Shown piece after piece: positions 24,433-36,029 of a DNA stretch of 64,000 bases. The stretch is taken from assembly GCF_030272615.1 (NCBI RefSeq), contig NC_081414.1, positions 657,834,292 through 657,898,291 of the forward strand, in the 5' to 3' direction. The notes under the pieces are model-generated. The model was not told the DNA's origin. It ran no database searches and was given only the letters and a program-made list of their open reading frames with translations. How positions within the stretch are numbered: position 1 is the first letter of the stretch; every line of letters begins with the position of its first letter. A program made the translations under genes and the position numbers. This stretch comes from Cryptomeria japonica. Its lineage: Eukaryota > Streptophyta > Pinopsida > Cupressales > Cupressaceae.

Positions 24433-25612
24433 TGTTACCACTTGTTATAGTTGCCATTAGTTTTATATCCAAAGTCATTCTATATACTCTAGTCGGTTAC
24501 TACTACTGAAACATTTAGTCGGTATGCATAGAACAATCGGTTATAGAAGAAAGTAGTCACAGAGCCCAGTATTCACCGAGCTGTCTACCGAGTAACATTC
24601 CATGTCTACCGAGCAGAAACAATGATACACTGAGTTGATATACACTGAGTGAAATGTGTTACCAGATTCATTGAATCTAGACACACATGGGAAAACGTGT
24701 TACAAGATCGAGGAACATAGAACCGTTATCATATTGGAAATTGTACTTAAAGATTGTGTATGATTTTGAGGTCATCTAACCAATGAAATATTTTGTATAG
24801 TTATTCATTCGATAATTAATGTTGTAAGATCAAAGTAATGAACCTGATCACCGACATAAGAGATCTATTTATACAACATGGATTGAGATCAGATAGAGAC
24901 ATATAGAGGTGTATGAAGCAAGACATGTGTGATACATAAGAAAGCACTGAATGTTATGACTATTATAGAGACACAGAGGTCACCAAGAAGGATTTCAGAG
25001 AACAGTCAAAGAATAGAGTAAACAGAAGGGTTTACCAAGTTATTTTATGGGTTACCGAGGTATGCTATAAGCAAGGTAATCTCATTTTGAGCACATAGAA
25101 TCTGCTATAACATTCCAGATGTAAAGTTGCAGATATTTGTAAATATTTTATTGTAATATTTTGAAGTTGTAAGAGAAACCTTTAATAGGGTAAAAGACTC
25201 TAACAAAGTCTATAAATTGTAAAGCCTTTAACCAGGTGCAACGTTTAGTTTAAGTGTTGTAAAATCCTTTAGCAAGGTAGATCTAACGATCTTGATACTC
25301 CTAACAGGGTAAGCTATTAGAAATAGCTAAACATGTAGCTCTAACTGAGCAACCTTTATTATTCCAGTAGTGAAGTTGTGGGTGCCATCCCCACCATAGT
25401 TTTTCTCTCTAACCAAGAGTTTCTACGTAGCCAAAATATATGTGTTATGGAGTGAATCATGTATGATTGTTAATTTTTTTTTTTAGCTTTATGTTATGTT
25501 ACAGTAGTTTGTGGTTTATGCATAATAGTAAAGATATTGTTGATAAAAGGATTTGGAGTACTGATTCACCCCTCCCCTCTCAGTACATTATCTTTCCATA
25601 TTGGGCCTAAGA
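24433..25612 (+). repeat. 5' LTR of nested element (1,180 bp)
   Basis: Collinear with 31271-32451. The upstream half is dense in CACCGAG/TACCGAG-type motifs and their complements. The terminal CA is GA here. Confidence 0.9.
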
Positions 25613-25614
25613 AT

Positions 25615-25626
25615 TGGTATCAGAGC
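25615..25626 (+). promoter_or_regulatory. Primer-binding site, initiator tRNA-Met type
   Basis: tggtatcagagc begins 2 bp after the 5' LTR. This is the standard plant iMet primer-binding sequence. Confidence 0.9.
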
Positions 25627-25674
25627 TTGAATCTTGGAAAAAGGTTTAACAACCTAAAGAGAAAGATCTTATCA

Positions 25675-27025
25675 ATGGAAGGCTATAAACAATCTCGGAG
25701 AATTGTGTATCTGCAAGAAGAGTTGGATCATGCTAATAAGTGATTGCAGACATGCAAAGAGAAATGCAAAAATCATTGAAAGTTAGAATGAGATTATCTA
25801 ATGATTTGCAAGACTCTCAAGAGTTAGTGGAACAAATTGAAACATCATCTGAGAACAGTATATTTGAAGAGACTGAAGAGATGATTGAAGAACTAAAGGA
25901 GAAGAACAAAGCACTGACTGATCAGCTAAAAGCAATGAAAAGAGGACATGAACATTTCAGCACACAGATGACTAAGAATCTTGATGCATTAAGAATAGCT
26001 AAAGATAAAGTAAGAGAACTAGAAAGAGAAAAACAATAGCTTGAAGCATTAGTATTTGAAAAGAATGATGAAATCACAAGGTTGACTGGGATTCAACAAA
26101 ATCTGTCAGATCAATTGGGCTATGCACATCATGAAGAAAATATGAAAGATGATGAGAATCAAGCATTGAAACTTGAAGTATCAAGGTTGACCAATGAACT
26201 TGAAACAGAAAAGAAATATAAGGAAACACTGAAAAATAGTTATGAAGCATCAATGATGTTGGATGAGCAATTGAATACAAGAAGACCCAACAAAGAAGTA
26301 GGACTTGGTTACAGAGGAAAAGACTCTACCAAGAAGGGAATTCATACAACTGAGAAAGGAGAATCATCAAAGCAAGCTGGAAATAAGAAGAATATCAAAG
26401 GAAAGAAGCCTATATGCAACTACTATGGAAAAAAAGGTCACACTGCTAACATATGCCAAATCAGAAAAGGTAAGCAACCGAATGTCACTAGGTCTAATGG
26501 TTATTGTCACAATTACAAAAAATATGGTCACACATCTAACCAATGCAGGACAAAGTCTACTAGCAATTATCAAAAGGCAAAATTCAAAGGGTTTTGTAAA
26601 AACTGCAATAGATATGGACATAGTACCGAGGAGTGTTGGTTTAAGTAGAAAAACTATATGTGGTCTACACACCGAGCAAATACTAGAGACTACCGAACTC
26701 ACACAGATCCTTACCGACAATATTCTGCAAAACCATGGGATTACAATACAAGGATATGGTGTGAATGTTGTGGAAGATATGGACATATAAGTGCCAACTG
26801 CTTTATAAGGTTTAGAATGAACAACCGAAGATCATGAAAAAATCCTAGTATGGTATGTTTTCATTGTCACAAAGTTGGACACTTGGCTAGAGATTGCTGA
26901 GATCAACCAAGAGGAGACATTCAGGAAATAAAAGGCAAATTACAGATGATATGGAAAAAGAAGGAAATTGTGTCAAATGAAGAAAGCACCTTACCTACCA
27001 AGTTAGGTGCACCTATTCCAAATTA
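25675..27025 (+). pseudogene. gag: Truncated Gag: coiled coil plus five CCHC zinc knuckles
   Basis: It starts MEGYKQSRRIVYLQEELDHA (25675), with a TGA and frameshift near 25741. It then continues in one frame to a TAA at 27023-27025. About 190 residues of coiled coil (25740-26290) precede a basic linker. Five knuckles follow: at about 26416 and 26503 (both with the second Cys changed to Tyr), about 26596 (CKNCNRYGHSTEEC, intact), about 26764 (CECCGRYGHISANC, intact) and about 26860 (CFHCHKVGHLARDC, intact). In-frame stops are TAG at 26037 and 26646 and TGA near 26835 and 26878. The usual N-terminal capsid domain of copia Gag is missing, so the protein seems a deletion derivative. It would bind element RNA. 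Confidence 0.75.
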
Positions 27026-27534
27026 ATTGGTAAAGGTATGAAGGGACTGCATTATCTCAAAGGTCAAATCTTAACAATTCCTATTTTATTTTTTACTTAA
27101 TTCAAAATCTGTATAATTAAAGATGCATTAGAAAATTTGAAATTTATCGAAGTCGTTTGGAAGCCTGTCAAGTCGGTAAATGCAGGAAGTCTGGCTACTT
27201 GATAAAAGCTTAAAAAAGGGAAGTAGTGGTACTGAGTGCATTTAATGTTTTCTGACCTAACTGCACGAAGCCCGATGAAGTATAATGAATACTTAAAGCT
27301 ATTGCACGGTCATTTTTTACTCACCAAGTTTTCAAGAAAGCAGAGCAAAGTGAATCAAAGGCGATCAAACCTCCTTCGAAGAAAATTCAAAGGTATTTAC
27401 ATCAATCACAATGCATTATCAAGATAGTTTACTGATCATATCAAGTTGTTATTATTTGTTAAGTAGAAAGCGTCTGCCATTTCAAAGTCTTCAAACCCTA
27501 AGGATCTTTTGTTAGTATTTATCTGAAATCTACA
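27026..27534. other. Spacer between Gag remnant and ORF D
   Basis: About 500 bp with no supported gene. In a complete copia element pol would lie here, so the deletion of pol is inferred to be at or near this spacer. Confidence 0.5.
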
Positions 27535-30500
27535 ATGGCACCTAAGATCCAAAATCCCGTTGTTGTTGCGAACATCGAAAAGCCCTCATAGAAATACTCT
27601 TTAACTCCCAAAATTGCATCTGAACTAGATGACAAAACTGCATTTTCACTCATTCTGGATAGAGTTTTATTAGTCGAGGATGTGAGATTCTTTACTAAAT
27701 GTCGATTTGAAGAACTAGGTCATGTTGAAATCAAAGACACATATGATGAATTGTGTACCGATGGTAAAATGGATAGCAAATATGAACACATCAAAATCGA
27801 GGGATTGACTGAAGCCCTAACCTATCCCTGTGTCTTCAAACCCCAATGGGTCAAGTTTGTTCTGAGCAGAGTTCATGATGACTTCATGTGGCTAGAAGAG
27901 CAACCATTTAAGATCACCAAGGAAATCATTCATTTGATCACCAGTTACCCTATTTATGATCATGCTCGAGCTCAGAATATGATATCACAGAAGGAATTGA
28001 TCAGTTTAACTGGAGTAGAATCTGATTGCAGGGGACTGAAATTGACCAATGTCACTAATGCAGAGCTAAAGTTTGCCATTAGAGTAATAGGTTATTGTTT
28101 CTTCCAATCAGCAAGGGAAAATAGTGTACCCTGTGTAGCAGTCGACTTAGCATATAAAATTGTAAAGAAAGGCATGAAAATTGATTTATGTGAGGTATTG
28201 TTGAAAAACCTATTTGAGAATCTCAATACCATCAGTAAGCCAAAGACTTGAACGATTTGGCTAATACACTAAAATTTGGATCACTTCTGGTATGCATGTT
28301 TTTCTATTTTGAAAAATTCTTTCCATCAGTCGATAAAGTTGTTTGGGAACTACACCGACCAATCACCCATCAAATCAACGACTTCATCAAGAAGATAGGT
28401 GATAATTTTAATGATATTATGGATGATTATTTCAGCAAGTTTGAGGAGAAGATGCATAACAGATATAGAATTCCACCCAAGTTAGTGGAGAAATACAAGG
28501 ATGACATATGTTTTGAAGTGGACACTAATTACTCCTATGTTAATGTTGTGGAACCGAGAACTCAATATTTGCCACCTATGGGTTATGAGATTGATTTTGA
28601 CATCACACAATAGTAGATAGATGCTTTTCTTACATTACGAAGGCATGCTACCGAGCTGAGGTATGGAACATATGAAGAAGTGAAGGAAAAAGTAAAATTG
28701 AGCATTGTAGTACCCAAAGCTACAAGGAAGGCAACAAAAATGATCAAGGCCTTAACAGAGAAATTTGGAGAAGGTTCTTCCTCCACACCTGTCAAGGGCA
28801 CTATAGCCATCACCGAAGAGGAATCTGAAGCCCAAGAGGTAGCTATAACACTAAGCACCGAATTGCCTAAAGGGAAAGTTTTGAAAAGAAAGAAACATGA
28901 TACATCCAAAGTGTCACTGACTCCTCCAGCAAAGCGACCTAACACAAGAGCATCTGCAAGATCATCAAGTAAGAAACCAAAGAATGTTGCCGCACCCAAG
29001 GTAACAAAAACTTACAAGAAATCTACTCGTAGACTCATTTTGACCAAAGAGTCTAGTGATACTGAATCTGAAGACAAAACCAAATTTCAGATTATTAAGA
29101 GTACAAAGGTAAATGTACATAGTGTTGAATTTTTTTTTGCTAATCTGAAGCAATATGGTTGATTTGGATCATTCAGATATGTAAAATATGAGTCCAGATC
29201 TAATGATTAAAAGAGACAAATAGAAGAAGTTGTCATCTGCACACTATTGAAATTCTGATTGGTCCCATTGGAAGTATGTAAATCTCTTCCAAATGAAATA
29301 TATTTGCATATTGACAATAAGTGGAAGTATGAAATGGACTTAGAGAAACAGATGAGAGAAAGAAGTCTAGTACATCTTTTCCTAGACATGTTGGTAGACG
29401 AGAACACCGAACATTTGAAAAACTACCACACAAAATTCCTAGTCAAGCAAAGAGCCTTGAAATGTATGAATGACCTTTACTTGGATGTAGAGAATGAGAC
29501 CAAAGAAAAATGACAAGAAATATTTTGAATCAAGAATGTTGGTGAGCAAGCTGAAGTTGAAATAGTTGATGTCACCGAGCAAGATCCCGATATCACCGAG
29601 CAAGACCCTGCTGACACCATACAAGTAGATGAAGATATCATGGATACCGAGGCAACTGAACAGGAAATGATAGAAGGGAATGCTTATGCCCAACTTGTAT
29701 CCAGTGAATCATTTTTGGAACAAGTTCAGCCCTATCCTTCAGTCAATCAGCCTACTTCAACCGAGGTCCCTCAGGATACGAAACAAGGCATAGAAGGTCA
29801 CAAGTCAACAACAGGAGAAGGTACTTCTCAAGAATAGACCTCTCAAGCTCCCTCTAGCATTGAAAATGTTAAAACTAAGACACCAAGCTCAGAGACACCA
29901 AAGGACACTACAGAGGCTAAAGAAACCGACCAAAGTGTTGCCTCTACTGAGCAACCTACCAAGGGTCAACAAGCCTCACAAGCCATTGTTTTAGTCCAAC
30001 CGATGAAAGGTAAAGAAAAGAAAATGAAAAAGCATATTTTCAAATTAGATTTGTCAAAACCAATAGTGTTGCCAAATGTTGATATATCCAAATTAAAGGG
30101 GTAAGCACTCATTGAATTTGGTGAACTATGCAAAGCCAAAGCTAAACAGGACAAGCAAATGGCTATTCAAAAGAAAAATAAAGTACTTCAGAAGGTGAAA
30201 GCACTCTTAACCGATATGCTACCTGAAGCAACCATGACAAAAGATGCCGCCATCCACATTCAACTAGATGAACTCCTAATGAAGATAGAGACATCTGGAG
30301 TAGATGCATCTGAATATTTGAGCAAGTTAAAGGACAAGGAACTCATTGCTAAAATGATTGAAGAGGTACAGAAAGCTATTTCTATTGGAAAAGTTAAACT
30401 TGTCAAATTTATTGCTGAGTTGACCCCTCAACTCAAGCACATTCTTTATTTATTTCAGGAACTCTATACATTTTCTTTATTCATTAAAGATATCAAAAAT

Positions 30501-30899
30501 AAAACTGAAGTGATTGAGAAAGAGATCACCAATTTCTCAAATAAGTTGACCACTGAGCCACATTCCATTCAACATTTTTATACAAAGTTACAAAAGCTCA
30601 TGGCTCAACAATTGGAACTCAGGAATGAAGAGCACAAGATAAGGATGGACATAATGACACTTCAAACATTATTCATTCCTCATCTTTCCTCCATCCAAGA
30701 ACAGATCAGCAAAGCTACCTCCCTATCCACTGAACAAGAGGGAAGCACCTTAGATGGACTAATTTCACTGTTAGCTGACATTACAGCTTAGAATTCACTC
30801 ATGGACGGTGTTAAGGATGCCTTCTCTACCGCTGTCACCGATGCCCGAACAAAGTACAAATCCATTTTTGACCAGTTGCCACCACCAAATGGTAACTAA
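27535..30899 (+). pseudogene. ORF D: ~1,120-codon unrecognised second ORF of nested element
   Basis: It begins ATGGCACCTAAGATCC (27535) and ends at TAA 30897-30899 (LPPPNGN). One frameshift occurs near 28248. In-frame stops are TAG near 27589, TAG TAG at 28611-28616, TGA 29160, TAA near 29208, TGA near 29256, TGA 29511 and near 29529, TAG 29835, TAA near 30102 and TAG 30789. Residues 1 to about 360 look globular, with FFTKCRFEELGH, LTGVESDCRGLKLTNV, AIRVIGYCFFQSARENSVPC and LKFGSLLVCMFFYF. Next comes a basic segment (28900-29050), then a Thr/Glu/Gln-rich acidic linker (29540-29980), then helical coiled coil (30120-30780). No catalytic motif of any retroelement enzyme is seen. Its position, between pol (lost) and the 3' LTR, is that of envelope-like or accessory ORFs in some copia elements (established in general; not shown here). 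Confidence 0.7.
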
Positions 30900-30914
30900 G
30901 TTTTGATGTTTGTC

Positions 30915-30930
30915 AAAAAGGGGGAGTGAG
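30915..30930 (+). promoter_or_regulatory. Purine-rich tract after ORF D
   Basis: aaaaagggggagtgag lies 16 bp after the ORF D stop and resembles a polypurine tract, but it is 340 bp before the 3' LTR. A second, weaker candidate, aaaagtggagat, abuts the LTR at 31259-31270 and is the better-placed plus-strand primer. Confidence 0.45.
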
Positions 30931-31270
30931 TATCGTATCAAAGTATACAGGGGAATGTAGTATATAGGGGAAGTATACGGAGCAGAACAGAGCATATGCA
31001 TAGTTAATTTTGACAAGAAGAGCAGTGAACTGACAAGTACACTAAGCAGTGATCATCAAACAGAACCAAGTACAGAATATTGATCACCGAGCATGCAAAC
31101 TCAGAGTTTTGTACAGTATATTGATAATGGGAGTATATCTAAATATACTATTTCGTTGCCAAAAGTATATGCTGTCAGTTTTGTCAAAATTTTGTAAGTA
31201 TATAGATTTTTGAGTTATGACTTTGAAAGTAGTTTTGTCAAACATCTCAACTAATGTCAAAAGTGGAGAT

Positions 31271-32451
31271 TGTTACTACTTATTATAGTTTTCATTAGTC
31301 TTATATCCAAAGTCATTCTATATACTCTAGTTGGTTACTCCTATCGAAACATTCAGTCAGTATGCATAGAATAGTCGGTTATAGAAGAAAGTAGTCACAA
31401 AGCCCAGTATTCACTGAGCTGTCTACCGAGTAACATTACATGTCTACCAAGAAGAAACAATGATACACTGAGTTGATATACACCGAGTGAAACGTGTTAC
31501 TAGATTCATTGAATCTAGACACACATGGGAAAACGTGTTACAGGATCGAGGAACATAGAACCGTTATCACATTAGAAATTGCACTTAAAGATTGTGTATC
31601 ATTTTGAGGTCATCTAACCAATGAAATATTTTTTATAGTTATTCATTTGATAAATCATGTTTGTAAGAACGAAGCAATGAACTTGATCACCGATATAAGA
31701 GATCTATTTATACAGCATGGATTGAGATTAGATAGAGACATATAGAGGTGTATGAAGCAAGACATGTGTGATACATAAGAAAGCACTGAATATTATGACT
31801 GTTATAGAGACACAGAGGTCACCGAGAAGGATTTCAAAGAACAGTCAAAGAACAGAGTAAACAGAAGGGTTTATTGAGTTATTCTATGGGTTACTGAGGT
31901 ATGCTATAAGCAAGGTAATCTCATTTTGAGCACATAGAATCTGCTATAACATTCCAGATGTAAAGTTGCAGATATTTGTAAAGATTTTATTGTAATATTT
32001 TGAAGTTGTAAGAGAAACCTTTAACAGGGTAAAAGGTTCTAACAAAGTCTATAAATTGTAAAGCCTTTAACCAGGTGCAACATTTAGTTTAAGTGTTGTA
32101 AAATCCTTTAGCAAGGTAGATCTAACGATCTTGATACTCCTAACAAGGTAAGCTATCAGAAATAGCTGAACATGTAGCTCTAACTGAGCAACCTTTATTA
32201 TTGCAGTAGAGAAGTTGTGGGTGCCATCCCCATCACAGTTTTTCTCTCTAACCAAGAGTTTTTGTGTAACCAAAATATATATGTTATGGAGTGAATCATG
32301 TATGATTGTTATTTATTTGTTTTAGCTTTACGTTATGTTACAACAATTTGTGGTTTATGCATAACAATAAAGATATTGTTGATAAAAGGATTTGAAGTAC
32401 TGATTCACCCCTCTCCTCTTAGTACATTAGCTTTCCATATTGGGCCTAACA
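31271..32451 (+). repeat. 3' LTR of nested element (1,181 bp)
   Basis: Starts TGTTACTACTT, ends CCTAACA and is followed by the TSD gttct. Differences from the 5' LTR are largely C/T and G/A. Confidence 0.9.
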
Positions 32452-32456
32452 GTTCT

Positions 32457-35213
32457 GCTGAAAGTGAATCAAGAAACCATTGTTGCAGTCATGAAGATTT
32501 TTGAGAAAGAATAGTATGAGGATTGGACATTATCTAACTCACAGGGGCTGTTCTCTGAAAACAAGACAACATATCAAAGTGTTATTGCCCAGAACTAATT
32601 ATTGAATTTTTAGAAAGGTGGCTCTCATTTACCTAGACCATTAACTAGGGAACATTTGATTAGAGAGGTATGGGATATTACCATCTTGCTTCATAGGATT
32701 AGAGGGAATCAGATGGCCTTGTTTTGGGAAGACTGGATGTACTTCTTTGTTCACACTATTTTAGATGATGGGAGATACATAGATTGGGCAAAGTTAATTG
32801 TTGAAAGGATGCACGAGAGTTTAAGTTGTTTTGGTAACAAAAATTTCTATATTTCAGCTTACCCCATATACTATTTATCTTGCACTCGCCAATGGGTTGG
32901 CTTATATCATGAAAATTAGCGAAATGACATGAGGATATATGACTATCACCTACATTTGCAACAAAACAGAGCCACTAAAAATTATCACAAGCTCCATGAT
33001 GTTTTCCTTGGGAGACTAGTGTTTGAATTGAAAGAGGATATCTATAAAAGGTTGACTGAGGAAATAATATTGTTTTTAAGCACATATGGGAGCTTCTATA
33101 TTCAGTTCTCCAGATTCACTTATTTGAGGTTTGGTGGTTTTGAAGGTGAACCATATAAGTTGCCAAGCTATGTCTTTGAAAGGAAAGTTTTAACTAAAGT
33201 GTGTAGGCAACTTGCTCATATAGATAAGAAATACAGGTCGAAGCACCCAACATGAGTTTCTTTCCCCATTGAGTTGACTTATTACACTTGTAATGGTGTC
33301 TCAGATGCCCTGAATTTAGAATTGGAGTTCAAGAAGCTCAACTTTCAGTTGTATACTCTGAGATTTGATTTTGATGCTAAGGGGTTTGCAGTGGCTCACC
33401 TTACACTCAGGAAGGATTTTCAAGATATACCAAACCTAGAAGACTTTTGGGTAGATTGCATGGATGAATATGAGGTCCGAATAGGAGGTCACTTAAGACT
33501 CTCAGTACAATAGATTAAAAATAATGGCCTGAAGATGAATACTATAAATATTTTTGATGATGAAAGTGGTTTGCTTGATTCCCAGTTTGTTGATGATAGG
33601 CAAAAGGGAGTAATTTTAGAAATAGGTTGGGGAAAGAATGAAGAGGATCATATTCAAACCAGGATGTTCTCGGTTATCTGAAGAACAAAAAAGTGGCTTA
33701 GAGAACGAAGACTAAGTAGAAGTTCAACAAAAAGTTCAACCTCTCCCACTAAATTCGTTGTTTCTAATCCCCTTGTTTCATCTTGTGCAGGTTCTTATAG
33801 GAGAAAGGAGAGGGTTGAGAAAGTAATAGAAAGAGTATAGAGAAAATAATATTAACAATAGGTAGAATCACTCATTCTAGATCTAAGAGCAGAAGAAAAT
33901 CTTCCCCTGCTGATACAGTAATTGATCTTGAGGCCGTACTCGAGATGGATATTTATTTTTCAAATCCAAATGTGGGAGGATAGGATTTAGATGATGAGGG
34001 TGATAGTCAACAGGTAGGAAAATCCCTGAATGGGGTCACTACCTTTGTAGTGAGGGATCAAAAGAAGGCAAAGACTAGTTCAAACAAATCTCTCACAACC
34101 TCAGGGTCAACATGGTTGGAGAACACATTAGCTAGTAAGAAAAGGAACGTTGTTCTAGTATCTATCCTGGTCGAGGATATTCTCAGTAAGTGTCTATGAA
34201 AGGTTTACAATGAAAAAGGTTAAATATTGTATCACAAATTAATTTTGATGAAGATATGTAGGTAATTGGACTGCGAAGATTGCCCATTGAAAAACTTATG
34301 AAACTATGGCTGATCCGATAGGTAAAGATTTCATGGTGGAAAAAGTGAACTTAGGGTCTGAAATGAAAGAGATAATGAGGAACATGGAAGAATACATTGA
34401 GGCCATCAATTATCCTAATCCATAGCCCATTTTTCAGGTTCCTACATCTTTTCACTCTAAGTCCCTCATCAATCAAAAAGCAATTAAGAAAATTCAAAAA
34501 TGCAGATTAATGACAGACTTTGTTGTGGATTAGCTAGATGAAATTCAGAAAGTGGGAGGGAAATATTTTGTGGATCTAAATAAGGTTCACGATGATCCAA
34601 ACACAGTAACAAAGGAATTGGAGAATTTAATTGTAAAATAGAAGAATGAAGAAGTTGATTGGGTGAAAAGGGCAGCTCGGATGAGAGAAGTACAAAAATA
34701 TGGTGTAATGAGGTTCTTGTCAGAGAAGCCAGTTCCTACCTTGGATGAAAATATTTTGTACGTATGCCGACGAAATGTATAATTGAGAGATTTGTTGGAG
34801 AGATAGGCATATGAGGAATCTACCAAATTAGTGAACCAGCTTGTGGAATTGGTATCTTCCATGTGCATTGAGCTTCATTGCGTTGGTTTGAAGTGTTTAA
34901 AAGATGATGAAAAGACTCTAGAAACAATTGAGGTCATAACAAGGTCGTTAGAAGAGAAAATCAACCACATCAAAGAAGACAAGGGCTTGATTTCAAATGA
35001 CATGAGCCTCATGTCTAAAATAGAATCCCTTCTTTTCTTGTGCATTTGAAGAACCTAGATGAGCATTCAGATAAAGTAGCGCAAATACATCACGAGAAGG
35101 AAGTATGGAAGCAAAGAATGACACATGTGGGGCTACCACATAGCACAATCATTCAACACTTTGTTGTTGCTTACACGGATTGGAAGAAGAAAGCAGTTAT
35201 CAAAACTGCTTAG
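32457..35213 (+). pseudogene. ORF C, second copy (3' LTR)
   Basis: The same broken frame as 13601-16485. It begins at 24377, is interrupted by the nested element, and resumes here to TAG 35211-35213. Open pieces are 32656-32919, 32929-33255, 33274-33513 and 34831-35049. Where the 5' copy has a private TAG (14149), this copy has sense codons, and the reverse holds at about 32917 and 33511. This shows the shared frame was real before the copies decayed. Confidence 0.6.
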
Positions 35214-36029
35214 GAATATTCTATGTTGTGATGTCTCTTTTCAATTGTTAGTTGTGAAAGCAGTTTTATTTTTTTGTTTAAACACTAGTTTCTCTAGATT
35301 TGCAGGGCGTAAATAGTTTGTTTTCCATGTTTCTCGTATGAACTGTTAGTTAGGTTGTGGCTATAAAAACTAATTTACTTGACTTTGATAAGGTCTGAGA
35401 AATTTTGGTGGTGATAGATGAGCAGACTTTATTTTTTTATGAATGTGTTGAATTTTCAAGGAAGGCATTTTATCAGTGAATAGAATGATACTTATTCTGC
35501 AGCTTTCAAATCTGTGTGTTTGAATGTCAACAAAAAATCTCTATTGAGATATATTCATTTATACAACATCTGTTGCTTCTTTGATTATTCCACTTTTATA
35601 AGTTTGTGAATGAATTTAATAAGTAGGTTTATTGTTAATTTTGCATGCATGTTCTGACGCCCCTTATCCTTTGAGACATGAGTGAGACTCGATCAGATCC
35701 ATGTTAAGAGGAAATTTTTTGAGAAGAGAAGCTATTTTGGTTGTAAATATGTGAGTTTACATACTTAATATTTATCTTAATAGAATTCATGTGGTATTGA
35801 ATTATGACTATGAATGCCTTTACTCTCTTTCTGGTTATAAGTGAAGTTAGAATTGTGTATGCTTAAAAAAAAAATCATTGAATATCATATGGGAAGCTGT
35901 ATTGTTATGTAGAGGGTGAATTATTCATTAATTTACCCAACTGTTGGTTCAATTTGTCTTTTAACAAATAAGGGTAACACGATCAGTCATCATAAAATTA
36001 AGACAAGACAAATCTATTAACCAATAGAT
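32457..36029 (+). repeat. 3' LTR of the Ogre/Tat-like element, second part
   Basis: Collinear with about 13641-17300. Together with 23253-24432 it gives a 3' LTR of about 4.75 kb. It is shorter than the 5' LTR, in part by a deletion around 34350 of the segment matching about 15551-15625. It ends ...aaccaatagat, after which it departs from the 5' LTR. No TSD matching caatg (12401-12405) is seen. Confidence 0.85.

Larger units (their letters stand above)
24433..32451 (+). mobile_element. Nested non-autonomous LTR retrotransposon, 8,019 bp (Gag remnant + ORF D, no pol)
   Basis: Terminal repeats 24433-25612 and 31271-32451 begin TGTTAC. The second ends CCTAACA; the first ends CCTAAGA. The 5-bp TSD gttct flanks the element (24428-24432 and 32452-32456), and the empty site is confirmed by the uninterrupted 5' LTR of the host element. 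An iMet-type primer site follows the 5' LTR. Inside are a coiled-coil/zinc-knuckle Gag remnant and the long ORF D; I see no protease, integrase, RT or RNase H. In a ~305-bp sample I counted about 24 LTR differences (~8%), mostly transitions, so it is younger than its host, as nesting requires. The iMet site and Gag style suggest Ty1/copia ancestry (inference). Confidence 0.9.
12406..36029 (+). mobile_element. Ogre/Tat-like Ty3/gypsy LTR retrotransposon with ~4.9-kb LTRs (split by a nested element)
   Basis: Two long direct repeats, 12406-17300 and 23253-24432 plus 32457-36029, bracket a gag-pol region. A primer-binding site (17304) lies directly after the first repeat and integrase lies just before the second, so the repeats are LTRs rather than a segmental duplication. 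Excluding the nested 8,019-bp element and its extra target copy, the element is about 15.6 kb. In a 236-bp sample (14460 versus 33270) I counted about 26 differences between the LTRs, i.e. about 11%, so the insertion is old. The pol order and the primer site similar to tRNA-Arg suggest the Tat/Ogre group (recollection, not searched). A matching TSD was not found; the 3' boundary is uncertain by some bases. All coding parts are disrupted. Confidence 0.85.

Noticed and set aside
3637-35213. TAG reassigned as a sense codon
   Set aside because: TGA stops and frameshifts also occur, catalytic residues are lost and copies differ in which codon is TAG; decay explains it better.
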